A stretch of DNA of 6,522 bases from Nitrospinales bacterium (GTDB taxonomy: Bacteria; Nitrospinota_A; UBA7883; JACRGQ01): contig JAHFEI010000123.1 in assembly GCA_023248615.1 (NCBI GenBank), forward strand, positions 1 through 6,522. Reading direction: 5' to 3'. The notes under the pieces are model-generated. The model was not told the DNA's origin, did no database searches, and saw only the letters and a list, made by a program, of their open reading frames with translations. Every line of letters starts with the position of its first letter. The stretch's first letter is position 1. This document shows, one piece after another, positions 1 through 5,718 of this stretch. A program made the translations under genes and the position numbers.

Positions 1-1777
1 CCGGCGCGGGTGGCGGCTCGCCCCATGATTTTGTTTCGAGCCTGTTTTTGTATGAGTGCTTAAGGTATCCCTTTTCGCCTATCGCCCCGGCGATATCGCC
101 CTCGAACGTAAGCGCGTAGGCGGCCTGCTTTTTGAAAAGCGATTCGCCCGCCGCGCTAAACTGGTCGCTAAAGCCCAGCAGGCCTATAAGGGTCGGCATG
201 ATATCCAGTTGTGAGCCTACGGTTTCCACCGTTTTTGGCTCCTTAAAAATTCCAGGCGCGTAAATTACCAGCGGCGTGTGGAACATTTCCCGTTGCCCTG
301 CCTGGCTGTAATGCACCTGCGCGTGGTCGGCGGTGAAAATGAAAATGGTATTTCCAAACCACCGGCTCTTGCGCGATTTTTCCATAAACTGCCCCAGGCT
401 CCAATCGGAGTAGTACAGGGTGTTCAGGAACCCGTTTTCGTCGTTGGCGTCGTGCTTGCGTTTTTCCCATTGTGGCCCAAGCGGCGGGTACGGGGTGTGG
501 GTTGTCCCGGTAAAAAGGTAGGCGAAAAACGGTTTTTGCGATTCGTCCAGTTTTTTGTGCAGTAGCTCGTAAGCCTCGTAATCCCAGCCGAACTTGGATG
601 CCGTCTTGTCCGGGTAATCCAGTACCGGCGGCATATCTTCCATGCCGTAATACTCGCTAAAGCCGAGCGCGGCGGCTACCGAATCCATCCTGAACGAGCC
701 TCGGCGGGAGCTTTGCAGGAAGAGCGTACGGTAGCCGTTTTTTTCCGCTATTTCTGCCAGCTTGGAGATGCGCGATACCTCCAGCCCGTTGCCGATGGTG
801 GGCATTCCATTTATCGGCGGCACGCCGGAAAGTGTGGCCTGTATGCCGATGATGCTTCTTTGCCCAGCCGCATAAAAGTTGGTGAACTTTATGCCGTGCG
901 CGGCCAGCGCGTCGAAATTCGGGGTAACGCCGTATCCGTTGCCGCCAAAGGAGTCCGGGTATTTGTACCCCCAGCTTTCCATCAGCACGAAGACGATGTT
1001 ATATCCGGTCTTGCGGCAATCGGCGCAGGATTTCGCCATCGGGTAATCGCCGTCCGGCAGGCCGAGTATTTTGTGCGCTTCCTCGCTGGTGTAAAACCTG
1101 TGGTTCACGTTCCTGCTGGCGCGTAATGAGTGGTAGGCGGTAAATGCGCCGTTCAGTTTCAGGTTGCCGTACGCCGTATTCCCTTGGGAAAACGCGTCTA
1201 TGATGTTCAGCGCCTTATCCGCATACGTCCCGCGTATGCCTATGAACAGCAACAGCGCGGCAAGCAACAGGGCTTTCCATGTGGGGCCTATTTGCGGTTC
1301 GGGCGCACGGAGTATCCTTTTCCAGATGTAAAACAGCGTGGCGTAAAAAAGCAAAAGCGCAACGGTGTGCGGCATGTAACCGGCGACCACCATATCCGGC
1401 AGGAAATGCCAATCGTTCGCCATCAGCGCGAGTTCTGTGGATGTATGCCTTCTCACCTCGCCGAAATAGGCTATGTCCCCCGCCAGCAGGAAGCCTGTCG
1501 GCAAAAGCATGGCAAACGGGAGCCACCCCCACACGGCAAGCCACAGGCGGTTTTTTGCCGCCGCCACTGGCAGGTTCAGCATAAGGAGCGGCAACGCGAA
1601 GAAGGTGAGGATAATCGAGAGGTCAAAACGCAGGCCGCCTATGAAGGCCGATGCCACCTGCGCCTGCGAAAGCTCCGCAAAGCTTTCCTTATGCGCGATG
1701 AAAAGCGCCGTGCGTGCCACGGAAAAAACCGCCAACGCCAGCGAGGTGAAAATAAGGCTCTTGCGGCCCCGGCCCAT
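1..1777 (-). CDS. LtaS-like membrane phosphoglycerol transferase (sulfatase fold), C-terminus off the window
   Basis: The minus strand reads open for 592 codons from ATG at 1777 to the left edge, with no stop, so the gene is partial. The N-terminal 185 residues hold about five hydrophobic helices (near 8-28, 52-73, 79-100, 127-151, 168-183), including the family-like GLRFDLS at 48-54. The extracytoplasmic alkaline-phosphatase/sulfatase domain follows: YNIVFVLMES (metal-ligand Glu267), GQRSIIG (305-311, expected nucleophile at Ser308), THTPY (426-430), TADH (482-485), FHTPLVIYAPG (499-509) and DIMPTL (525-530). Five helices plus this domain is the LtaS/OpgB layout. The family moves glycerol phosphate, or sometimes phosphoethanolamine, from a phospholipid to a glycan or lipid acceptor outside the inner membrane. 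The ATG lies 6 nt after the upstream kinase stop. Oddities are Ser instead of the usual Thr nucleophile and a CADC pair at 251-254. The family is clear; the acceptor and exact donor cannot be told. Confidence 0.9.
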   Translation of the reverse strand, partial: MGRGRKSLIFTSLALAVFSVARTALFIAHKESFAELSQAQVASAFIGGLRFDLSIILTFFALPLLMLNLPVAAAKNRLWLAVWGWLPFAMLLPTGFLLAGDIAYFGEVRRHTSTELALMANDWHFLPDMVVAGYMPHTVALLLFYATLFYIWKRILRAPEPQIGPTWKALLLAALLLFIGIRGTYADKALNIIDAFSQGNTAYGNLKLNGAFTAYHSLRASRNVNHRFYTSEEAHKILGLPDGDYPMAKSCADCRKTGYNIVFVLMESWGYKYPDSFGGNGYGVTPNFDALAAHGIKFTNFYAAGQRSIIGIQATLSGVPPINGMPTIGNGLEVSRISKLAEIAEKNGYRTLFLQSSRRGSFRMDSVAAALGFSEYYGMEDMPPVLDYPDKTASKFGWDYEAYELLHKKLDESQKPFFAYLFTGTTHTPYPPLGPQWEKRKHDANDENGFLNTLYYSDWSLGQFMEKSRKSRWFGNTIFIFTADHAQVHYSQAGQREMFHTPLVIYAPGIFKEPKTVETVGSQLDIMPTLIGLLGFSDQFSAAGESLFKKQAAYALTFEGDIAGAIGEKGYLKHSYKNRLETKSWGEPPPAP

Positions 1778-1783
1778 GCCGCC

Positions 1784-2686
1784 CTACCTGCACACGGGGA
1801 TAGTACCCTCGTGCGCTATGGTAAATTCGCGCACGCCGGAAAAAAGGCCGGAATAATCTTCGCCATCCACCTGCACAGGCGCATCTTGTTTTATATTTAT
1901 GGAGACCGGCGGGCGCACGGATATGCTTGCGGGGTGTAGCGCAGGGAAGTACCGGCTGAGTACCAGCTTTGCGAACCCAAGTTTCCCTTCCATCCTCACC
2001 ATCTCTATCATGCCGTCATCGGGGGCGGACGTTTGGCTTACAACGCTTCCCCCGGCGTATCTCCTCAAATTCGCCGCCAGTATGGATACGTATCTTTTGT
2101 CCCCCTCGTCCACCTTTTTGCCGTAGGAGGCCAAGGCCAAAATGCCAGCGAGGAGGAACAGCGATTTTTTAATGGATGGAGGTAGCGGTATCGGCCCCAT
2201 GCGCCGCACCGCCGTTTGGTAGAGCGACAGTATGTGCGCATCCAGCCCTATGCTTGCGTAGTTTGTGAAAAAAACCTTGCCGTTAAGCGAGTAGATATCT
2301 GTTTTTGCCGTGCGGGGCCGCTCGATTATCCGCCTCAGGTGCCGTATGGCATTGCTCTCGTCGTTTCCCATGCCCAGCGCGAAATCGTTTCCCGTGCCGA
2401 GCGGGAAAACGCTTATCCGCCTGTTTAGCCCGGTCGATTTGATGAGGTTCACCATCTGGTGTACCGTACCGTCGCCGCCACAGATCATCACCGTGTGTGA
2501 AGCATGAAGCGCGTCCAGCGTTTGGACATCGCCTTTCTCTTGGGGCGTAAGGTAAACCCCCTCCACATGCCGCCGTAAAAATGGGACGGCATCCAGCCGG
2601 GCCTCAATTTTTTTGTATAGTTTCAGCCCGCTTCCGCCGCCGGAAACCGGGTTTATGAAAATGGATATCGAGCCTCGTTCTTCCAT
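1784..2686 (-). CDS. Diacylglycerol kinase catalytic-domain lipid kinase (DgkB/YegS type)
   Basis: 300 residues, the usual length for a soluble DAGK-domain lipid kinase. Visible motifs in order are: INPVSGGGSG (11-20, nucleotide loop), ICGGDGTVHQMVN (68-80, the GGDGT active-site signature), FPLGTGNDFA (94-103), TNYASIGLDA (141-150), AANLRRYAGG (204-213), APDDGMIEM (221-229) and QVDGED (272-277). These match the DgkB/YegS/sphingosine-kinase superfamily, which phosphorylates diacylglycerol or a related lipid with ATP at the cytoplasmic membrane face. The ATG at 2684-2686 is the only usable start, because an in-frame TAA lies three codons upstream. Its ribosome site is poor. It lies 51 nt after the hemerythrin stop and 6 nt before the LtaS-like start. 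Since LtaS-type enzymes release diacylglycerol, a recycling role giving phosphatidic acid is the best inference. The lipid substrate is not proven, and YegS-type kinases can use other lipids. Confidence 0.92.
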   Translation of the reverse strand: MEERGSISIFINPVSGGGSGLKLYKKIEARLDAVPFLRRHVEGVYLTPQEKGDVQTLDALHASHTVMICGGDGTVHQMVNLIKSTGLNRRISVFPLGTGNDFALGMGNDESNAIRHLRRIIERPRTAKTDIYSLNGKVFFTNYASIGLDAHILSLYQTAVRRMGPIPLPPSIKKSLFLLAGILALASYGKKVDEGDKRYVSILAANLRRYAGGSVVSQTSAPDDGMIEMVRMEGKLGFAKLVLSRYFPALHPASISVRPPVSINIKQDAPVQVDGEDYSGLFSGVREFTIAHEGTIPVCR

Positions 2687-2737
2687 CCGGAGACTTTATC
2701 GCACTTTGTCCGCCAAGTACAAAGAATGGGAGATAAT

Positions 2738-3142
2738 TTACTTTATCCCCTTGGCGTTCATGTGCGCGGTGTATTTTTTATCAGTCCCGTTTATGTGGGT
2801 CCTTAGCCAACTCATCAGGAAGCCGAACAACTCCACGGTTATGACAGGCTCTCCCAGGCGGAACCGGTGGTACATGTCGTTGGCCTGCGCCATCAGGTGT
2901 TCATGCTCCTGCTTGTGCTGGCTGTATTCGGGGTACCCGTGCCTTTCCATCAGGTTCTCTTCGTTGGCGAAGTGCACCCTGGTGTATTCGACCAAATCTT
3001 CCAGCGTCTTCCCCATCACTTCGCGGGGCCTCTTTTCCTTTATGGCGGCATGCATGCCGTTAATCATGTCGAAAATCTTCTTGTGCTGGTCGTCGAATGA
3101 TTTAACGCCGACGCTGTAGCTTTCGTCCCATCCTATGTACAT
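2738..3142 (-). CDS. Bacteriohemerythrin, single-domain diiron oxygen-binding protein
   Basis: 134 residues, the normal size for a stand-alone bacteriohemerythrin. All seven diiron ligands expected of the family are visible in order: His20 (DDQHKKIF), His57 and Glu61 (HFANE), His76 and His80 (HKQEH), and His116 and Asp121 (HINGTD). It starts with the common MYIGWDESYSVGV-type opening. There is no signal peptide or membrane segment, so it should be cytosolic. The family binds O2 reversibly and is linked to O2 delivery, storage or sensing, and in some members to NO; which applies here cannot be read from sequence. The start is well supported: a perfect GGAGG (plus-strand 3152-3156) lies 9 nt upstream of the ATG. 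It is the first gene of the minus-strand set, with the lipid kinase 51 nt downstream. It is not fused to a chemoreceptor or GGDEF domain, unlike many relatives. Confidence 0.95.
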   Translation of the reverse strand: MYIGWDESYSVGVKSFDDQHKKIFDMINGMHAAIKEKRPREVMGKTLEDLVEYTRVHFANEENLMERHGYPEYSQHKQEHEHLMAQANDMYHRFRLGEPVITVELFGFLMSWLRTHINGTDKKYTAHMNAKGIK

Positions 3143-3293
3143 CTTAAAAATCCTCCGCTTATAAAAAGGCTGTCGCCCATTGCATGGAATCTCAGTTGCC
3201 GTGCCATTTAAACTGTGCTTGCCCGTTTCATGCTACTACCAAATGCCGATGTTTTTCCAGATATAGTCGCACATTTCCCGTATCGCGCTATCC

Positions 3294-3302
3294 GGGGGGG
3301 GG
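3294..3302. repeat. Nine-G homopolymer tract in a divergent intergenic spacer
   Basis: Nine consecutive G residues sit in the 234-nt spacer between the divergent hemerythrin and pcm starts. They are followed by an A-rich purine run (3303-3319, AAGAAAAGAAAAAG type). Tracts of this length are prone to slipped-strand length change. The tract is not inside a gene I can support, so any effect would be on promoter spacing. It lies 75 nt upstream of the pcm GTG and 152 nt upstream of the hemerythrin ATG. The rest of the spacer holds a small inverted repeat TTGCC-AC-GGCAA (3346-3357), a possible operator, but no promoter I would defend. Confidence 0.6.
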
Positions 3303-3376
3303 ATTAAGAAAAGAAAAAGTGTGGCGCCTGCTCAATCTGCTGGATTTGCCACGGCAATTAGGTTTAAATACCCCGC

Positions 3377-4054
3377 GTGAAGCTGAACGGATACAACGGC
3401 GAAGACCTCTACAAAAAACCGCGCAACGAGATGGTGGAAAACCAACTCGTCCGGCGTGGCATAACCGACCAGCGGGTGATAGCGGCGATGCGGCTGGTGC
3501 CGCGCCACCTTTTTGTGGAGGAGGCGCTGGGTTACAAGGCATATGACGATTATCCTATTCCCATCGGCGAGAAACAGACGATAAGCCAACCGTTTATGGT
3601 GGCTACCATGTGCGAGCAACTCCGGCTGAAGGGGCACGAGAAGGTGTTGGAAATAGGGACAGGCTCCGGCTACCAGACGGCCGTTTTGAGTTTGCTTGCC
3701 TCGCAGGTATACTCCATAGAGCGCATAGGGCCGCTTTTGTTCAAGGCGCGCAAGGTGCTGGAATCCGTCGGCATACATAACGTGGCGCTTAAAGTGGGGG
3801 ACGGTACGCTGGGTTGGAAGGATTTTGCGCCATACGACGCAATAACCGTTTCCGCAGGCGGGCCGGAGATACCCAAGCCCTTGCTGGAGCAACTGGTCGA
3901 TGGGGGCAAGCTGATAATACCTGTAGGCAACGAGGTGGGGCAGGTGCTGGAAATAGCGGTGAAGACTCCGGGCGGCATAAAGATAGCCGAGAATACTCCA
4001 TGCACCTTCGTGCGGCTGATAGGGGAGTACGGATGGCGGGAGAACGGGAATTGA
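3377..4054 (+). CDS. pcm: Protein-L-isoaspartate O-methyltransferase
   Basis: 225 residues from GTG. The protein methylates L-isoaspartyl residues in damaged proteins using S-adenosylmethionine, which starts their repair to L-aspartate; it acts in the cytosol. Hallmarks are MVENQLVRRGITD (19-31), VPRHLFV (41-47), PIGEKQTISQPFMVA (62-76, the family's substrate-site loop), VLEIGTGSGYQTAVL (90-104, SAM motif I), GDGTLGW (141-147), PYDAITVSAGGPEIP (152-166) and GGKLIIPVG (176-184). The start is uncertain: GTG at 3377 is the first start after an in-frame TAA at 3365-3367 and lacks a good ribosome site. ATG at 3431 (residue 19) would give 207 residues, close to E. coli Pcm, but would trim part of the conserved N-terminal helix, so GTG is preferred. 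It is followed 1 nt later by purM, so the two are surely co-transcribed. No surE is visible beside it, although surE is a frequent partner elsewhere. Confidence 0.94.
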   Translation: MKLNGYNGEDLYKKPRNEMVENQLVRRGITDQRVIAAMRLVPRHLFVEEALGYKAYDDYPIPIGEKQTISQPFMVATMCEQLRLKGHEKVLEIGTGSGYQTAVLSLLASQVYSIERIGPLLFKARKVLESVGIHNVALKVGDGTLGWKDFAPYDAITVSAGGPEIPKPLLEQLVDGGKLIIPVGNEVGQVLEIAVKTPGGIKIAENTPCTFVRLIGEYGWRENGN

Positions 4055-4055
4055 G

Positions 4056-5102
4056 ATGGGCGATAAAAAAGTAACTTACGCATCATCGGGTGTGGATATA
4101 GACGCCGGGACGCAGGCCCTGGAAAAAATACGCGGCCATGTGGAATCCACCTACACCCCGAACGTATTGTGGGGAGTAGGGGCGTTTGGCGGGCTTTTCG
4201 ACCTTACGGAAATCGTAAGGGGCTACAAAAAGCCGGTGCTGGTGCAGAGCATAGACGGCGTTGGAACCAAGCTGATGATAGCCACTATGGCTAACGACCA
4301 TACCACCGTAGGCATGGATATAGTGAACCACGGTTGCGATGACATCCTGTGCCAAGGGGCAAAACCGCTCACTTTTCTCGATTACGTTGCCATGTCGCGC
4401 CTAAGCCCAGACCAGATGGAGCAGATATTGCGGGGCATGGCGCAAGCGTGCCGCGAGGCGGGGGTTGCGATAATCGGCGGCGAAACTGCGGAACTTCCAG
4501 GCATGTACCGCGAGAACGAATACGATGTTGCCGGCATAGTCACCGGCGTGGTGGAGCGGGACGGAATAATAAACGGGCAAAGCGTCATGCCCGGTCATGT
4601 GCTGGTGGGGCTTGCCTCCAACGGTTTGCATACCAACGGTTACACCCTTGCGCGCAAAGTGTTCTTCGATATCGAAAAGCTGGGGCTGGGCGACAGGCCT
4701 AAGGGCTTTGCCGATACTATTGGCAAAACGCTTCTCGCGCCGCACGTAAACTATGCGCCCGCCGTGCTGGATTTTATCCCGCAGGCAAAGGTACACGCCA
4801 TAGCGCATATAACCGGCGGCGGCATGAAGGATAACCTTGTGCGCGTCTTGCCGCAGGGACGTCGCGCAGTTATAAAACGCGGTAGTTGGCCGGTACTGCC
4901 GGTGTTTGGTTTCATGCAAAAAAGCGCGGAGATAGCGCAGGATGAAATGGAGCGCGCCTTCAATATGGGCATAGGGCTTATCCTGGCGCTGGAAAAAGCG
5001 GACGAAAAAAAGGCGCTGGATTTCTTCAACTCCAGGGGCCACGCCGCCTACACGATAGGCGAAATTACCGACGGGGAGCGCGGGGTAGAGCTCCACGGCT
5101 AG
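4056..5102 (+). CDS. purM: Phosphoribosylformylglycinamidine cyclo-ligase (AIR synthetase)
   Basis: 348 residues, the family's full length (E. coli PurM has 345). It performs the ATP-dependent closure of formylglycinamidine ribonucleotide to aminoimidazole ribonucleotide, the fifth step of de novo purine synthesis, in the cytosol. Motifs: YASSGVDIDAG (8-18), SIDGVGTKL (65-73), GAKPLTFLDY (101-110), GGETAELPGMY (141-151), EYDVAGIVTGVVE (155-167), SNGLHTNGY (188-196), HAIAHITGGGMKDN (247-260) and FNMGIG (302-307). The ATG lies 1 nt after the pcm stop. GGGAG at about 4038-4042 and GGGAA at 4046-4050 within the pcm tail can serve as its ribosome site, so translation is likely coupled. The usual neighbour purN is not downstream; a repeat cluster follows instead. 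One small divergence is CDDIL (94-98) where E. coli PurM has VNDLV. Identification is very secure. Confidence 0.97.
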   Translation: MGDKKVTYASSGVDIDAGTQALEKIRGHVESTYTPNVLWGVGAFGGLFDLTEIVRGYKKPVLVQSIDGVGTKLMIATMANDHTTVGMDIVNHGCDDILCQGAKPLTFLDYVAMSRLSPDQMEQILRGMAQACREAGVAIIGGETAELPGMYRENEYDVAGIVTGVVERDGIINGQSVMPGHVLVGLASNGLHTNGYTLARKVFFDIEKLGLGDRPKGFADTIGKTLLAPHVNYAPAVLDFIPQAKVHAIAHITGGGMKDNLVRVLPQGRRAVIKRGSWPVLPVFGFMQKSAEIAQDEMERAFNMGIGLILALEKADEKKALDFFNSRGHAAYTIGEITDGERGVELHG

Positions 5103-5205
5103 GGTATTTTACTTTGTTTTGAATACAGCCACTTTCTTGTCATGCCGCACCCCCGTTTTCACGGGGTAAGCCCTGCATTGGTGGGATAGGCATTCCTGCC
5201 TGTCA

Positions 5206-5224
5206 TTCGTTGCGAGGCAACGAA
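5206..5224. repeat. Perfect 8-bp hairpin inside repeat unit 2
   Basis: TTCGTTGC and GCAACGAA pair perfectly around a GAG loop. There is no T-run after it, so it is not a standard intrinsic terminator. It is the core of one repeat unit and could protect the 3' end of purM mRNA or act with the other hairpins in ending transcription. Confidence 0.65.
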
Positions 5225-5303
5225 GTGTTGCCCCTGTGGGGTAAGCGCAAACACGAATGTTTCCGCTACCAATAACAGGGCCGGTGGCCTAGGTTGCCGC
5301 TGT

Positions 5304-5327
5304 CCCGTGCGCAACTTGGCGCACGGG
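5304..5327. repeat. Perfect 9-bp GC-rich hairpin inside repeat unit 3
   Basis: CCCGTGCGC and GCGCACGGG pair perfectly around a six-base AACTTG loop. It is the strongest stem in the gene-free stretch. The following bases (GTATCCAGGTTCTTATTTT) are only loosely T-rich, so a terminator role for purM is possible but not typical; a repeat-element core is the simpler reading. Confidence 0.65.
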
Positions 5328-5414
5328 GTATCCAGGTTCTTATTTTCCAAATGTCGAAATTCCCTGGATTCCCGCTTTTGCCGTGAAATAAAAAAGTAGT
5401 AATTAAGTAGTAGG

Positions 5415-5476
5415 CCCAAGCCCTGAAAGTGTAATATACTTTGTCACGAGCGAAAGTGGATTCCGGTAGGCTTGGG
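5415..5476. other. Stem-enclosed structured element, possible leader RNA or degenerate repeat
   Basis: CCCAAGCC (5415-5422) pairs perfectly with GGCTTGGG (5469-5476). Inside the enclosed loop lie two smaller foldable parts: AAGTGTAATATACTT (5426-5440, about 6 bp including one G-T pair) and CACGAGCGAAAGTG (5445-5458, three closing pairs around GAGCGAAA). Together they could form a three-way junction on either strand. The part TTGTCACGAGCGAAAGTGGATTCC (5441-5464) also looks like a worn copy of the neighbouring repeat unit, so the fold may be repeat-derived rather than a regulatory RNA. It lies 243 nt before the chemoreceptor start and upstream of the predicted promoter, so it would not be in that transcript unless a farther promoter is used. 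Confidence 0.35.
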
Positions 5477-5611
5477 TAGGATTGCTCCAATGAGGGAAGG
5501 GAAGACAATGTCATCTTGTGAATGCCGATATAAGGTGACTATAATTTAAGGGTAATGCAATAAGCAACAATCTGTTAGTCAGCACGATGAGCATATAAAA
5601 CGATACAATAT

Positions 5612-5640
5612 TTGGCAAATAAAATGTATTAGAATATGAC
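5612..5640 (+). promoter_or_regulatory. Candidate sigma-70 promoter for the chemoreceptor gene
   Basis: TTGGCA (5612-5617, five of six to TTGACA) is followed after exactly 17 nt by TATGAC (5635-5640, four of six to TATAAT). The region is markedly AT-rich compared with the genes around it. A start near 5647 would leave a leader of about 72 nt, ending in a strong ribosome site. Chance matches are common in AT-rich DNA, so this is only moderate support. Confidence 0.4.
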
Positions 5641-5718
5641 TGTATGTATGGTAGTACGCTTTGGTTTAGGGGTTGTTTTTGGCTTGAAAATTCTGACGAA
5701 AGGAAAGGAATTGGGAAA

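Larger units (their letters stand above)
5138..5389. repeat. Cluster of degenerate palindromic repeat units (REP/MITE-like)
   Basis: The gene-free stretch after purM carries several related short palindromic units. Unit 1 begins TGTCAT at 5138 and holds hairpin CCCCGT/ACGGGG (5151-5166) ending GGGGTAAGC. Unit 2 begins TGTCAT at 5201, holds an 8-bp hairpin, and ends GGGGTAAGC at 5238-5246. Unit 3 begins TGTCCC at 5301, holds a 9-bp hairpin, and ends CACGGGGTATCCAGG. A final half-unit, CCCTGGATTCCCGC (5362-5375), forms a 7-bp inverted match (5330-5336 with 5363-5369). CACGGGGTA occurs at both 5160-5168 and 5322-5330. The style resembles the widespread extragenic elements of TGTCATTCCCGC...GCGGGAATCCAG type. 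No transposase or convincing coding sequence is present. The exact element and its borders are uncertain. Confidence 0.55.

Noticed and set aside
1130..1939. A 269-codon plus-strand reading frame across the LtaS-like and kinase genes
   Set aside because: It is antisense to two clearly recognisable proteins, has a basic, Gln/His/Arg-heavy composition without domain motifs, and has no ribosome site.
3157..3163. TATAAG as a -10 box for the hemerythrin gene (minus strand)
   Set aside because: Transcription would begin within the ribosome site, leaving almost no leader, and no -35 lies at a proper spacing.
3184..3546. A 120-codon plus-strand reading frame running into pcm in another frame
   Set aside because: The composition is unlike a protein (Pro/Arg/Gly/Cys-rich), it crosses the G9 tract, and its second half is a frame shadow of pcm.
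5151..5166. An intrinsic terminator for purM at CCCCGT/ACGGGG
   Set aside because: The hairpin is only 6 bp and is followed by TAAGCCCTGC, with no T-run; it fits better as part of a repeat unit.
5441..5500. A resemblance to the GEMM (c-di-GMP-I) riboswitch: CACGAGCGAAAGTG and TCCGGTAGG near a chemoreceptor gene
   Set aside because: The conserved ligand-binding core (GGACGCAAAGCC-like segment) is absent, and the match is limited to a GAAA loop and a short TCCGGTAGG stretch.
5266..5514. An 82-codon minus-strand reading frame in the gene-free stretch
   Set aside because: Its middle is simply the translation of the palindromic repeats (GKSGNPGNF and similar), a known source of false small proteins, and it has no ribosome site.
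5505..5531. A flagellar sigma-28-like promoter (GCCGATAT at 5524-5531)
   Set aside because: The -10 is close to GCCGATAA, but the -35 position reads ACAA rather than TAAA, and it is nearly 190 nt from the chemoreceptor start.
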